Positions 19,641-29,211 of a DNA stretch of 64,000 bases are shown here, piece after piece. Positions within the stretch are counted from its first letter, which is position 1. Each line of letters opens with the position of its first letter. The translations under genes and the position numbers were made by a program. The DNA comes from Novipirellula caenicola (lineage in GTDB: Bacteria > Planctomycetota > Planctomycetia > Pirellulales > Pirellulaceae): contig NZ_BAABRO010000019.1 in NCBI RefSeq assembly GCF_039545035.1, forward strand, positions 1 through 64,000, read 5' to 3'. The notes beneath the pieces were generated by a model that saw nothing but the letters and a program-made list of their open reading frames with translations, had not been told where the DNA came from and did no database searches.

Positions 19641-19870
19641 ACCGCACTCTCCTCGTTTTCGGTGGCTGCCATCGCGTCATCTTCGAGGTGCTGGGGCCAC
19701 GCAAACGTTGCAGCGAGGAACCAAACCACGCTAGCGGCAATCGAAATCCCCGCGTGATAGGCAAGCGTGAACGGCAGGAAGCCGAAAACTAATCGGTCGT
19801 TGCCCCAATTCCAAACATCTTGATGGATCACCACCAAGAAGAGAACGAGACCCCAAATGAGATATTTCAT
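19637..19870 (-). CDS. Small DUF3311-like membrane protein, symporter partner
   Basis: A 77-residue protein with two predicted membrane helices (KYLIWGLVLFLVVIHQ and YHAGISIAASVVWFLAATFAW) and an acidic C-terminus. This size, the helix pair and its position directly before an SSS symporter match DUF3311, whose genes regularly precede SLC5-type genes. The likely role is an accessory subunit or assembly factor. The start at 19870 (MKYLIWG) is preferred over 19897 because it begins the first helix. The stop overlaps the next start (ATGA). Confidence 0.75.
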
Positions 19871-19982
19871 GACACGCACTCTAGGTTGGATGGGCAACGA
19901 GTACAGAAGGAGGGTGAATTTGAGCTTCGCATTGTAGTCAAATTCCGAGCGGGAATAAGATGCCGTCGCGGAGCCCTATTTT

Positions 19983-20843
19983 TTATCCTGCAATGTTCGA
20001 CCGCTGAGTTTTTCCGCCGACCGCTTCGATTGCACAGACCGCGAAACACCGTGGCCCCATAATCCACCTCCATGCGGGGTACACCTTTGGCAAAAGGTGG
20101 CCATTCTGCATCCGCTGACGCAGGACTGCGGGATTCAATCCGGTGAAAAAATTGCGATTGGCAACGGCTTGATGCACCAGCGATTGAAGCGAGTCGGCAG
20201 CGACTTGTTGCAACTCGGGCAACGTATCCGAAGAGACAAAATCGGTGATCAGCAGCATTTTCCCGCCATCATCGACCAGTGCATCCAATTGGGCCAAGTG
20301 ACCATCGCGCACCGCTAATGCCAACTCGGCGGCCCGCGGATGGCTTGGCCCAACCGCAATGAACACGGAATCGATCAACTGAGACAATAGACAGGTCGAA
20401 ACCACCACATCCCAGCAGCCAAGATCAATTTGGCGTGGTAAATCGCGGGCCTTTACCACCAATGAATCCAGCGTTTGCTGAGCCGACGAGGGTTCGGCGC
20501 GAAGCAAATCGAGATCCGAAAGGATGTACGACAAGTCGATGTGACCATGCGGCGTCACCCGGCGGGCAGCCGCGGCCGACAAACCGCCGACACACTGACG
20601 AATCGCGGCGTCGTCGAGATCCACCAACGCAATTTCGTCAAAATGGCTTGCCAACACCTCTAAGTCGACGTCGTTTCCGTTGCCGACCCCAAGCAAGCAC
20701 AGTCGACGATGCGACCGGCTTGCGGTGTTTGCGATGATGCCCGTGACATGTTGTCGATGCGTTGAGAAAGCATCCCAGTCATCGCGGGTGCGTTGATTTC
20801 GTTCGAAATGAACGCGAGCGATTGGCGATTGCGAAGAAGTCAT
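19983..20843 (-). CDS. Methyltransferase-like Rossmann-fold protein
   Basis: The 286-residue cytoplasmic protein has a SAM-methyltransferase-like layout: a motif-I-like strand and turn (RLCLLGVGNGNDVDLEVL, about residues 55-72), an acidic strand end (IALVDLDDAAI), and a later strand (WDVVVSTCLLSQL). The glycine motif GVGNGND deviates from GxGxG but keeps its spacing. No substrate can be inferred, and catalysis is not certain. The start at 20843 (MTSSQSPIAR) is preferred to 20870. It is a single gene, divergent from the sulfatase. Confidence 0.55.
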   Translation of the reverse strand: MTSSQSPIARVHFERNQRTRDDWDAFSTHRQHVTGIIANTASRSHRRLCLLGVGNGNDVDLEVLASHFDEIALVDLDDAAIRQCVGGLSAAAARRVTPHGHIDLSYILSDLDLLRAEPSSAQQTLDSLVVKARDLPRQIDLGCWDVVVSTCLLSQLIDSVFIAVGPSHPRAAELALAVRDGHLAQLDALVDDGGKMLLITDFVSSDTLPELQQVAADSLQSLVHQAVANRNFFTGLNPAVLRQRMQNGHLLPKVYPAWRWIMGPRCFAVCAIEAVGGKTQRSNIAG

Positions 20844-20959
20844 ATCAGAAAAATGGGCCAGCCTGGGCAACCGCGTGAAACACTGTCATCGGCATCACGC
20901 GCCAAAACGACAACACGACGCCGTTTAGCGAAAGTATACTAGCCTTCATCGAGCCAATG

Positions 20960-20998
20960 GCCACCTTACTTGGCGGCCGTGCCACCTTGCTTGGCGGC
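20960..20998. repeat. Two-copy 21-bp-period repeat
   Basis: GCCACCTTACTTGGCGGC (20960-20977) is repeated as GCCACCTTGCTTGGCGGC (20981-20998) with a single difference. It lies in the divergent region upstream of the sulfatase. The 21-bp period (two helix turns) would suit a bound dimer, but nothing else supports a regulatory role. Confidence 0.55.
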
Positions 20999-21084
20999 GG
21001 TTCGGGGCGATTCTTCCCGAACGCCCATTTCCCTCCTGACACTCCTCGACAAATTCCCTCCCCAAAACGTTTGCCTTGACCGAC

Positions 21085-22608
21085 ATGAAACGCCTTGCCA
21101 TTCCATTCGTTTGCTTCCTTTTCCTGTGGACATTCCTACCGGTTCCGCCTGCGTTGGCTCAGACGCAAACGGCACCCCCGAACATCGTTGTGATTTTCAT
21201 TGACGACATGGGATACGCCGACATTCAACCGTTTGGCGATACCAAATACCCAACGCCGAACCTGGACCGGATGGCTGCCGAAGGCCGTCGCTTTACCGAT
21301 TTTGTCGTGTCCTCTGCGGTTTGCTCTGCATCACGGTCGGCCCTGATGACGGGCTGCTACCACCGCCGCATTGGCATCTCAGGTGCACTTGGACCTAAAT
21401 CTGAAATCGGCATCAGCGAAGCGGAAACCACGCTGGCCGAGGTCTGCAAGTCGAAGGGATATGCGACTGCGATCTTTGGAAAATGGCACCTTGGACATCA
21501 CCCCAAGTTCCTGCCAACGGCGCACGGATTCGACCACTATTACGGCATCCCCTACAGCAATGACATGTGGCCGCTTCACCCTGATTTCCTTGCGAAACGC
21601 CGAAAGAATCCCGCCGCGAAATCACCGTGGCCCAAGCTGCCGATGATCTCGGCAACACGTGGCGAAGGCTACGAAATCGTGAATCCGGACATCCAGCCTG
21701 AGGACCAGGAACAGATGACCAAGCAATTCACGCAGCGAGCGGTCGACTTCATCCAAACCAACGCCAAGCAGCCATTTTTTCTGTATTTGCCGCATCCGAT
21801 GGTTCATGTTCCGCTGTATGTGTCAGACGACTTCAAAGGAAAAAGCGGGCAGGGGATCTTCGGTGACGTGGTGATGGAAGTCGATTGGTCGGTGGGCCAA
21901 ATCATGAACGCCATCGAATCGATCAATGCAGCCGAAAACACCCTCGTGATCTTCACCAGTGACAATGGCCCTTGGCTGTCCTACGGAACCCATGCAGGAT
22001 CCGCAGGGCCGCTTCGCGAAGGCAAGGGAACGATGTTCGAAGGCGGTTATCGCGAACCGACGCTGATGTGGTGGAAAGGAAAAATCCCTGCGGGAACGAC
22101 GTGTGACAAACTATGCAGCTCGATCGATGTGCTGCCCACCATTGCTAAATTGATCGGTGCCGAAGTGCCCAACGATGCATCGCAAACGATCGATGGCAAA
22201 GACATCCGGCCGCTGATGTTTGGCGAAGCCAATGCTTCGTCGCCTCACGATGCGTTCTACTGCTACTACAGTGGCGGCGAATTGCACGCGGTTCGCAACG
22301 AGCGATTCAAGCTGACGTTCCCTCACCGCTACCGCACGCTGGCGGGACGCGATGGTGGCGACGGCGGCACCCCGGCCGCGTACGAGATGACAACCATCGG
22401 ATTGTCGCTGTTTGACCTGGACAACGATGTCGCCGAGACCACCGACGTGAAAGACAAGTTTCCCGAAGTCGTCAAGGAATTGCAGGCCGCTGCAGAGCGA
22501 GCCCGCGACGACTTGGGCGACAAGTTGACAAGCCGCAAAGGAAGCGGGCTGCGATCACACGGAAAACTCGATGCTGGCGACGAGCGATTGCCGCTCGATT
22601 GGAACTAG
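21085..22608 (+). CDS. Exported formylglycine-dependent sulfatase
   Basis: The 507-residue protein has a signal peptide (hydrophobic residues 6-25) and the type-I sulfatase fold. IDDMGYAD near residue 40 provides the metal-binding Asp pair. CSASR (Cys80) is the C-x-[AP]-S-R site where Cys becomes formylglycine. KWHLG, at about residue 135, is also typical, as is FTSDNGPW. It hydrolyses sulfate esters, in planctomycetes usually on algal or animal sulfated polysaccharides. The substrate class is unresolved. The frame opens at a TTG at 21076, but ATG at 21085 precedes the signal peptide and is chosen. No sulfatase-maturase is seen nearby. Confidence 0.93.
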   Translation: MKRLAIPFVCFLFLWTFLPVPPALAQTQTAPPNIVVIFIDDMGYADIQPFGDTKYPTPNLDRMAAEGRRFTDFVVSSAVCSASRSALMTGCYHRRIGISGALGPKSEIGISEAETTLAEVCKSKGYATAIFGKWHLGHHPKFLPTAHGFDHYYGIPYSNDMWPLHPDFLAKRRKNPAAKSPWPKLPMISATRGEGYEIVNPDIQPEDQEQMTKQFTQRAVDFIQTNAKQPFFLYLPHPMVHVPLYVSDDFKGKSGQGIFGDVVMEVDWSVGQIMNAIESINAAENTLVIFTSDNGPWLSYGTHAGSAGPLREGKGTMFEGGYREPTLMWWKGKIPAGTTCDKLCSSIDVLPTIAKLIGAEVPNDASQTIDGKDIRPLMFGEANASSPHDAFYCYYSGGELHAVRNERFKLTFPHRYRTLAGRDGGDGGTPAAYEMTTIGLSLFDLDNDVAETTDVKDKFPEVVKELQAAAERARDDLGDKLTSRKGSGLRSHGKLDAGDERLPLDWN

Positions 22609-22797
22609 AGTACTGCCGGCACTCCCTGAAAAGCTCGCATCACTAGAGGTTGCAAAGCCTTTTAGTCGTTAAGCAGGTCGGCAGGTGTCTTTCGGTGCAT
22701 TAGCCGTTTTGGCCAACGCGATGAAGCATTCCAGAGTCGTGTGTCGCCAGGTCACCACAACCGGAGCGTAAGTTTCGAAGTTGCGTGTTTGTATTTA

Positions 22798-22934
22798 GGG
22801 GCAAAGCCCCGGACGTTTACCTAGCCCAGCCCAACGGGCTGGGACCAAGAAAACCAATGAATTGTAGGGCCAACGGTCCGGCCGTTTACTCGGATCTACT
22901 GACGTCGGCTGGTAAATGGCCGGGCCTTTGGTCC
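22798..22934. repeat. REP-like cluster of GC-rich palindromes
   Basis: Three structures stand in a row. GGGGC-AAA-GCCCC lies at 22798-22810. CCCAGCCC-AAC-GGGCTGGG, perfect, lies at 22825-22843. A 23-bp imperfect inverted repeat (about 19 of 23 paired) has arms at 22867-22889 and 22912-22934. Short AAC/AAA loops recur. Location between convergent genes suits REP/BIME-type elements or a bidirectional termination zone. Confidence 0.65.
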
Positions 22935-23171
22935 GAAGAACGTCTAAACGCGCAACAACAGAAAGCGTAAGCGAGGGAATCTCGATATTTTCTCGGTCCC
23001 TCGCTGACGCGTCGGGTTGGGATAAATGCTTCGCAGCGTTGGCCGAATCAGCTAATAGGATTTCACCCAACTAACCCTGCACACCTGCTTAGAAGCCGGC
23101 AATTTAGCGAGACTCCCGCCGCCACTAGAGACACCGGAAGCGGTGCGTGTCTTGGTGGCACCGTACGGTTA

Positions 23172-23198
23172 CCTCTCCCAAACACAGTTTGAGAGAGG
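23172..23198. terminator. Hairpin after gyrA
   Basis: CCTCTCCCAAAC (23172-23183) pairs with GTTTGAGAGAGG (23187-23198) with one mismatch and a 3-nt loop, starting 48 bp past the gyrA stop. There is no T-tract, so it is not a classical intrinsic terminator. Confidence 0.4.
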
Positions 23199-23245
23199 CA
23201 CCCCGTCTATGCCACCAACGCAGCCCGATTAGATGAATACCGGGC

Positions 23246-26095
23246 TTATGACTCGTCACCAGCGGGCTCACCCGAGTCGCTTGCATCGTCACTGGAATCC
23301 GATGGCGGCTGAACATCAGTCGCTTCGGATGCTGATGCGACCACGGTTCCGTCGACCACGCCTGCAACCTCGGCTTCAGAAGCTTGTTCTTCGGATTGCT
23401 CTTCAGGTGGAACACGCACGACCGCGACAAGACTATCGCCGCTGTCGACGTTCATGATTCGTACGCCTTGCGTATTTCGACCGATGACATTGATGTCGGC
23501 GGCCTTGATCCGCTGCAGCTTGCCTTTGGCCGTCATCATGAACAACTCATCTTCGTCCGTGACCCGAGCGATTCCGATGACCGGTCCATTCCGAGCACTG
23601 GTGCGGATGTCACGAAGCCCCTTGCCGCCACGTTTTTGCGTGCGGTACCGAGCCCCCGATGCGCTGCTCTCTTCTTCGCCGGCTTCGCTGTCGGCCGCTT
23701 CGCCATCGGAGCCAGCCTCGCCAGAATCGCCGCTGTCGGCGGGAGCATTGGGACCGAAGTACGTCCGTTTGCCGTAGCCGTTTTCACAAACGGTCAACAA
23801 CGTCGCTTCGGGGTCGGCCACGACCATGCCAACGACGCTGTCGTCGCCCACCAGCTTGATTCCTTTGACGCCCGAGGTGTTTCGTCCCATCGGACGGGCA
23901 TCGGATTCACGGAACCGGATCGCCATCCCGGAACTGGTGACCAGGATCACTTCGTCGCCAGGGCCGATCACGGCGGCACCGACAAGCTCATCGCCTTCGC
24001 GTAACTTGATTGCAATGATTCCGCCCTTCTTTGGACGACTGTACTGCTCGAGCGGCGTTTTCTTGACCAAGCCACTGCGAGTGGCCATCACCACGTAATA
24101 ACCCGCTTGGTCGAAATCGCGAATCGCCAAACATTCGGCAATCTTCTCGTCTTCGCTCAGATTCAGCAGGTTGACGATCGCACGCCCCTTGCTGTCTCGC
24201 GCTAGCTGTGGCAAGTCGTAAACTTTTTGCCAGCGGACTTTGCCAAGCGTCGTCAGGAACAACAGGTAGGCATGCGTGCTGGCGACAAACAGATGCTCGA
24301 TCGGATCCTCATCATCTGTCTTGGCCCCCTTCAACCCTTTGCCGCCCCGACGCTGAGTGTTGTAAACGCTGGTGGGGGTCCGCTTGATATAGCCGCGATG
24401 GCTAATCGAAACGACCATCGTTTCCTCGGTGATCAGATCCTCGAGGTCGATATTGCCGAGTTCTTCGTGGCTGATTTCGGTTCGACGCTTGTCACCAAAT
24501 CGACGCTTCATCTCTTCGAGATCGTCTTTGATGATCCCGTTGATTCGCTCTTGGCTGCTAAGGATATCGAGGTAGTCGATAATCTCAGTCAACAACGCCG
24601 CGTGTTCGCCGGAAAGTTTCTCTTGTTCGAGATTGACCAATTGGCCAAGCGTCATTCGCAGAATCGCGTCGGTCTGCACACTCGTGAGCGTGTAGTTTTC
24701 TGCTTCGCCACGCTCGAGCACAAATTGAGCAAACCCACCATCACCGAGAGCTCGCTTTAGCATCGACGCCGGACACTCGATTTCCATCAAGCGTTTCTTG
24801 GCTTCAGCTTGGTTGGTACTGCTGCGGATCGTCTTGATGATCTTGTCGATGTCAGCGAGCGCCAACAACAAACCTTCGACGGTGTGTTTACGGCGACGTG
24901 CACGTGCCAACAAGAATTGCGTTCTGCGACGGATCACCGTCACACGATGTCGCAAGAATTCCTGCAGGATTTCCTTGATCGTTAGCTCACGCGGCTTACC
25001 ATCAACCAACGCCAAGAAGATCAGCGAAAACGTGTCTTGCAGTGGCGAATACTGATACAGTTGATTCAAAACGACATCAGGATCGCCGTCGCGTTTCAGC
25101 TCGATGACCAAACGAACCGGCTCGTTCAAATCGCTCTCGTCGCGAATCCCCGAGATCCCTTTGATCTTGTCGCCGTTGACCAGTGCAGCAATCTTTTCGA
25201 TGACGCGGTCACGGTATTGTTGGTACGGAATCTCCGAGACAACGATCCGCGTACGACTGCCCTTCATCTCTTCGATGCGGCATTTCGCTCGGACCACAAT
25301 CGTACTGCGTCCGGTCTTGTACCCGCGACGGATCCCGGCGCGACCACAAATGATGCCTCCGGTCGGAAAGTCAGGACCGGGAATGATGTCACAAATCTCG
25401 TCGATCGTCGTTTCCGGATGATCAACCAAGCGGATCAACGCTTCACAAACCTCGGTCGGATTGTGCGGCGGAATGCTTGTGGCCATCCCAACGGCGATCC
25501 CGCCGCTGCCGTTGATCAGCAAGTTGGGGAAGCGGCTCGGAAGGACCGTGGGCTCAGTGCGAGCTTCGTCATAGGTCGGAATAAAGTCGACCGTGTCGAG
25601 CTTCAAATCGTCCAACATGGAAGCCGCTACCGCGCTCAAGCGAGCTTCGGTATATCGCATTGCCGCCGGCGGCAGGCCCGCGATACTGCCAAAGTTCCCC
25701 TGCTTGTCGATCAGCAGCGAACGCATATTCCATTCTTGAGCCATCCGCACCAACGTCGGATAGATCACACTTTCACCGTGCGGGTGATAGTTACCCGAGG
25801 TATCACCAGAGATCTTAGCGCATTTGACTCGTTTGCTGCCGGGGCCGAGGTTCAAGTCGTTCATTGCGACGAGAATCCGTCGCTGACTGGGTTTTAACCC
25901 GTCGCGAACATCGGGCAACGCGCGGCTGACAATCACGCTCATCGCGTACGTCAGATAGCTTTCACGCAGCTCGTCTTCGATCGGCAAGTCGATTAGGCGA
26001 AACGCGCCCGCACCGCCATCGATCCCGTCCTGAAAACCCTCAGGGCCATTGTTTTCGCCCTCGCCATCTTCTTTGTTAGTTTCGTCTTCTGCCAA
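23246..26095 (-). CDS. gyrA: DNA gyrase subunit A
   Basis: The 949-residue subunit is longer than E. coli GyrA (875). The active-site Tyr is Tyr148 in AAMRYTE. The quinolone region reads [11 protein letters not shown] (residues 104-114): Ser at the E. coli S83 position is kept, but Pro113 replaces D87. The GyrA-box QRRGGKG is present, as is a later QKRGGKG in the last blade. An acidic Ser/Gly/Ala/Glu-rich insert of about 30 residues sits inside the C-terminal propeller just before that last motif, and the C-terminus is also acidic. With GyrB (not in the window) it introduces negative supercoils. It is transcribed alone; the upstream gap contains an inverted repeat. Confidence 0.97.
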   Translation of the reverse strand: MAEDETNKEDGEGENNGPEGFQDGIDGGAGAFRLIDLPIEDELRESYLTYAMSVIVSRALPDVRDGLKPSQRRILVAMNDLNLGPGSKRVKCAKISGDTSGNYHPHGESVIYPTLVRMAQEWNMRSLLIDKQGNFGSIAGLPPAAMRYTEARLSAVAASMLDDLKLDTVDFIPTYDEARTEPTVLPSRFPNLLINGSGGIAVGMATSIPPHNPTEVCEALIRLVDHPETTIDEICDIIPGPDFPTGGIICGRAGIRRGYKTGRSTIVVRAKCRIEEMKGSRTRIVVSEIPYQQYRDRVIEKIAALVNGDKIKGISGIRDESDLNEPVRLVIELKRDGDPDVVLNQLYQYSPLQDTFSLIFLALVDGKPRELTIKEILQEFLRHRVTVIRRRTQFLLARARRRKHTVEGLLLALADIDKIIKTIRSSTNQAEAKKRLMEIECPASMLKRALGDGGFAQFVLERGEAENYTLTSVQTDAILRMTLGQLVNLEQEKLSGEHAALLTEIIDYLDILSSQERINGIIKDDLEEMKRRFGDKRRTEISHEELGNIDLEDLITEETMVVSISHRGYIKRTPTSVYNTQRRGGKGLKGAKTDDEDPIEHLFVASTHAYLLFLTTLGKVRWQKVYDLPQLARDSKGRAIVNLLNLSEDEKIAECLAIRDFDQAGYYVVMATRSGLVKKTPLEQYSRPKKGGIIAIKLREGDELVGAAVIGPGDEVILVTSSGMAIRFRESDARPMGRNTSGVKGIKLVGDDSVVGMVVADPEATLLTVCENGYGKRTYFGPNAPADSGDSGEAGSDGEAADSEAGEEESSASGARYRTQKRGGKGLRDIRTSARNGPVIGIARVTDEDELFMMTAKGKLQRIKAADINVIGRNTQGVRIMNVDSGDSLVAVVRVPPEEQSEEQASEAEVAGVVDGTVVASASEATDVQPPSDSSDDASDSGEPAGDES

Positions 26096-26508
26096 CGTCG
26101 TGTCCTAAGAGGAGTGCTGGGTGCGAAATGCTGTCTTTTTGGGAGCTAAATTGTTTCGTAAAACGGGGACCGCCCCTGCTTCCTTCGAAGGGCCAGTCCC
26201 CGTTTTAGAAAAGCTTGATTCGAACCCCGAATTCAGCCCCAAAGTGTACCCTTTTTTGCCTTGCGTCACAACGACCCAAGCGGCTGGAGGCGTTGTCGCA
26301 AATCCTTACATATCAGATACTTGCGACCGATTCATCGGAGGGGAGCGATTGCCAGCCGCGATTGCCACGTTCCACGCCGAATTCGTGAAGGCTCTGCCTC
26401 GACAGAATCTCGCTATTTCAACTTGGGCAAACTAGCAAAGCGGGCCGTGGATGATGCATGACAAACACCCCTGCAGAGGTGCACCCTGCGGATACACGTT
26501 TTTTTCGA
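26096..26508. other. Upstream region of gyrA
   Basis: The 413-bp space between gyrA and the next minus-strand gene should contain the gyrA promoter. I could not place a convincing -35/-10. It includes an 11-bp inverted repeat at 26160-26206. A 104-codon plus-strand frame crosses it but shows no coding character and is ignored. Confidence 0.45.
26160..26206. repeat. 11-bp inverted repeat upstream of gyrA
   Basis: AAAACGGGGAC (26160-26170) and GTCCCCGTTTT (26196-26206) are perfect inverted arms around 25 nt. In RNA from either strand this gives a stem followed by TTTT, so it could terminate the upstream membrane-protein gene before gyrA. A second reading is a protein-binding site or a REP-type element. 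Confidence 0.45.
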
Positions 26509-26967
26509 TTACGCGTCTCGTACTTGTCGGTGTGACGCTCCGTCACGGCGATTGAGCCAAGCCATCAACACGCCGCCGGCCATCGTCGAAAGCGATTCAC
26601 CCAATGTCCACCACAGCGGCATGCCCGCCATCGCGTCGACCACGAACTGGGCCGCGCCGAATGCGATCGTGCCGGTGGCCAAGTAGCGAACCAATGGCCG
26701 ATAACGCACTAGATCGCTGGCCAAAACCAACAACCCGATACCCACAAACCCGTACAAGATCGACAGATGACGAGCCAGATAAAACGTCAGCGGCGCTGCG
26801 GGAAACGAGTCAATCCCCAGCACTTCGGCAATCTCGATCATCCATTGCTCAGGCATGACCGCGGCCGGAAACGCCAACAATGTCACCATTCCGACGAACC
26901 GCAAGAACCATCGAAGCGGCACTAGGCGACGGTCCAGAGGAAGGGGATTCGAATCTTGTTCAGACAT
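26509..26967 (-). CDS. Small integral membrane protein, unknown function
   Basis: I do not recognise the family with confidence. The 152-residue product has four predicted helices: WFLRFVGMVTLLAFPAAV, LSILYGFVGIGLLVLAS, YLATGTIAFGAAQFVVD, and a last one near LSTMAGGVLMAWL. A conserved-looking FYLARHLSILYG segment links helices one and two. It starts at 26967 (MSEQDSNPLP), seven codons inside the longest frame. The gene is followed by gyrA on the same strand after 413 bp and preceded by the thioesterase gene 117 bp upstream. Confidence 0.6.
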   Translation of the reverse strand: MSEQDSNPLPLDRRLVPLRWFLRFVGMVTLLAFPAAVMPEQWMIEIAEVLGIDSFPAAPLTFYLARHLSILYGFVGIGLLVLASDLVRYRPLVRYLATGTIAFGAAQFVVDAMAGMPLWWTLGESLSTMAGGVLMAWLNRRDGASHRQVRDA

Positions 26968-27084
26968 GTTCACCGGCACTCGGTTCAAGTTCTAGATGAG
27001 GTTCATGGTCCCGCGAATGCTTGCGAGCTAACAATTTGCCGCCTCTGCTGATTGCCCTCCAAAAGAAACATCTCAAGCGGTCGA

Positions 27085-27516
27085 TCACGCCCAAGGCATC
27101 GGCGGGGTTTGCGAGATCTGCATTTTTTCTCGCACCTGATCGGGGATCGCTACCACCTTGTGAACTCGCAGATCGACATAGACCCAGCGAGTTTCTGCCC
27201 GTGCCAAGACGCAGCGATCTGCGGGGCGACAAATCAAATACTTTCGCGTCGACGCATACCGATCAATCTCGCTGATCCACGTCCGAATCACCAATTCGTC
27301 GCCAGCCAGTGCGGCCGCGCGATAGGTAATATCGTGTTTCCGCACCACCCAACCGAGCCCCTCAGCCGCAGCCGCTTTCGCATCCCAACCATTGGCGGCG
27401 GAATGTTTCGAGGCGGCCCAAAGCGTCCATTGGACATAACGCAAGTTGTGCACATGGTTCTGGGAATCGATTTCGTCGGGGAGCACAGCGTGAGCGACAT
27501 CAAAATAACAGTGCAT
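27085..27516 (-). CDS. Acyl-CoA thioesterase (4HBT hotdog fold)
   Basis: The 143-residue cytoplasmic protein has the 4-hydroxybenzoyl-CoA thioesterase pattern near its N-terminus: DEIDSQNHVHNLRYVQW, where the Asp/Asn-His region contributes to catalysis. The following central helix and sheet (ITYRAAALAGDELVIRTWI) match YbgC/FadM-like hotdog proteins. It hydrolyses acyl-CoA thioesters; chain length is not evident. The start at 27516 (MHCYFDVAHAV) fits the fold; the frame extends to 27564 but those residues lie outside it. It is divergent from msrA. Confidence 0.8.
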   Translation of the reverse strand: MHCYFDVAHAVLPDEIDSQNHVHNLRYVQWTLWAASKHSAANGWDAKAAAAEGLGWVVRKHDITYRAAALAGDELVIRTWISEIDRYASTRKYLICRPADRCVLARAETRWVYVDLRVHKVVAIPDQVREKMQISQTPPMPWA

Positions 27517-27662
27517 CGTTTGCGTTGAACCTTTTTCGTAATCATTTTTGCCTTGAACGATCAAGCCGCACGCTCAATCGCGTTGCCCCCCGTCGCCGGG
27601 ATCCACGTTGGTGCGTGTCAAAAAGCTTATCGTTTCGAGAACTAGCGAGACGCAGAATTGCC

Positions 27663-27691
27663 GTGCCAAGGAATCGCCGTTTGCCTATGAT
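27663..27691 (+). promoter_or_regulatory. Possible msrA promoter
   Basis: GTGCCA (27663-27668) and TATGAT (27686-27691) are separated by 17 bp and match the sigma-70 consensus at 4 and 5 of 6 positions. The predicted start lies about 100 bp upstream of the msrA ATG. Spacing and match are fair, but planctomycete promoters are not well defined. Confidence 0.35.
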
Positions 27692-27795
27692 AGTACGTGA
27701 GGCGAATTGGTCACGCCGTGGGCAGCCACTGAAACAACGCCCCCCTTCGACAATCGACCCCGAAAAGCCATCCCCCCCTTTAGCGAAACCGAACG

Positions 27796-28491
27796 ATGAA
27801 TCACCGTCCTTTACCCTCTAACGCTCTGTTCTCTGTTCCTGCGGCCGCCGCAACAGGGTTGCTGCTCTTCGCTTTGACCGTCAGCCAAGGGGTCACGCCG
27901 CCGAAAAGCGTTGCCGACGAGCCATCCGCCGACAAGGCGAGCGAGAGCGACAAACCGACAGAGGCCGTGGCGACACTTGCGGGCGGATGCTTTTGGTGCA
28001 CCGAAGCGGTGTTCGAGCGAATCGACGGGGTCAACGATGTTGTGTCGGGCTACATCGGCGGCACCGACCCTAACCCCAACTATAAAAAAGTATGCACCGG
28101 GCAAACCGGGCACGCCGAAGCGGTCGAAGTTTACTATGACCCGAACAAACGCAGCTACGAAGAGATCCTGAAGATCTTTTTCAAGACCCATGATCCTACA
28201 AGCTTGAACAAACAGGGTTACGACGAGGGGACTCAGTACCGCAGCGCGATCTTCTATCACGACGAAGCCGAAAAGAAGGCCGCCGAAAAGTTCATCGAAA
28301 AACTAAACAAGTCAGGTGAATACAACCGCCCGATCGTAACCACCTTGGAAAAGGCCGAGAAATTCTTTCCCGCCGAGGAGTACCACCAAGACTACTATCG
28401 ACGAAATCCGACTGCGGGATATTGCAAAGCAGTCGTTCGCAATAAAGTTCGCAAAACGAACCGTGAATTTGGCGACATGCTGAAAAAGTAA
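27796..28491 (+). CDS. msrA: Peptide-methionine (S)-S-oxide reductase, exported
   Basis: The 231-residue protein carries the MsrA active site GCFWC with catalytic Cys65, then the conserved SGYIGGTDPNPNYKKVCTGQTGHAE and DEGTQYRS blocks. It reduces methionine-S-sulfoxide in proteins. The N-terminal 32 residues form a hydrophobic export signal followed by a Lys/Glu/Ser linker, so it probably repairs envelope proteins, unlike cytoplasmic E. coli MsrA. Cys68 and Cys211 are candidate resolving residues. A secreted protein gene follows 22 bp downstream, probably in the same transcript. Confidence 0.93.
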   Translation: MNHRPLPSNALFSVPAAAATGLLLFALTVSQGVTPPKSVADEPSADKASESDKPTEAVATLAGGCFWCTEAVFERIDGVNDVVSGYIGGTDPNPNYKKVCTGQTGHAEAVEVYYDPNKRSYEEILKIFFKTHDPTSLNKQGYDEGTQYRSAIFYHDEAEKKAAEKFIEKLNKSGEYNRPIVTTLEKAEKFFPAEEYHQDYYRRNPTAGYCKAVVRNKVRKTNREFGDMLKK

Positions 28492-28513
28492 CCTCGATAC
28501 CCCGAGTTGAACC

Positions 28514-29083
28514 ATGGCGTCCGCCCGACTTTCGTTGATGATCGCAATCGTCGCGTTTGCGATCTTGCGTCCGGGCGGGACCGCCACCGCACAAACGGTT
28601 CAACTGCCATCGATTGAAACCTTCTCTTACTCGGGCAGCGTCTTGGTCCCCGACCGTGGAACCACTTACCTCGGTGGCAATCGCTCGGCGTCTTTCGGAT
28701 CCAATCGCAATGGACTGCACCACGGATTCGGCTCGTCACAGAGCATTTCCCAGGCCACTGCTTCGGCGACAATCATCGATTTGGCCGAGATGGATCGTCA
28801 AATTCTAGGCGGCACTCCCGAACAGTTTTTAACACGCGAACGCGAACGTGAGCGTTCTGCAGCGGCACCGCCGACGAATCGAGATCCGGATTATCACGGC
28901 AAAGCATTGGTGCGTCATGCACGCACGCAATACCGCCAAGGCAACATGTCGAGTGCGTTCGCCGCGTACCAGCAAGCGATCGCCGTGCTGTCGCCGCATT
29001 TAAAGAACTTGGCTACCGCCGAATTCAAACGCGTCTTCGGTACGGCCGCCGAGCAAACCCTGCATATGGCAACGCTTCGCTAA
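28514..29083 (+). CDS. Exported protein of unknown function, downstream of msrA
   Basis: A 189-residue product with a signal peptide (SLMIAIVAFAIL, cleavage near ATA-QT). The middle is Ser/Gly-rich with low complexity, and there is an RERERER run near residue 110. The C-terminal 60 residues (HGKALVRHARTQYRQGNMSSAFAAYQQAIAVL) look like one tetratricopeptide-type helix pair. No function can be assigned. It begins 22 bp after msrA, implying cotranscription, and its end converges with the MMPL gene across a palindrome. Confidence 0.6.
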   Translation: MASARLSLMIAIVAFAILRPGGTATAQTVQLPSIETFSYSGSVLVPDRGTTYLGGNRSASFGSNRNGLHHGFGSSQSISQATASATIIDLAEMDRQILGGTPEQFLTRERERERSAAAPPTNRDPDYHGKALVRHARTQYRQGNMSSAFAAYQQAIAVLSPHLKNLATAEFKRVFGTAAEQTLHMATLR

Positions 29084-29211
29084 GCGATACTCAGTGAGAT
29101 AATCTTTCTGTGAGATAACCTCTCGCAGCAAAACTCGCCAATGGCTTGCTGCATTTGGATCAAACCAGTAAATCGCCAAGCGTTTCGTCCAGCTGAGATG
29201 CATATTGAATT

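Larger units (their letters stand above)
22609..23245. other. Convergent intergenic region with hairpin cluster
   Basis: The 637-bp gap lies between convergent sulfatase and gyrA. It holds a cluster of GC-rich palindromes (22798-22934) and a further hairpin at 23172-23198, both listed separately. No credible coding region is present; the short frames lack start context and domain character. Confidence 0.65.

Noticed and set aside
22785-22970. Small gene between sulfatase and gyrA
   Set aside because: The frame is made of palindromic repeat sequence and has no signal peptide, domain or ribosome site.
25037-25897. 286-codon plus-strand frame
   Set aside because: Antisense to gyrA. High GC third positions of gyrA generate long antisense frames.
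26121-26435. 104-codon plus-strand frame upstream of gyrA
   Set aside because: It crosses the inverted repeat and presumed gyrA promoter, with no domain or coding character.
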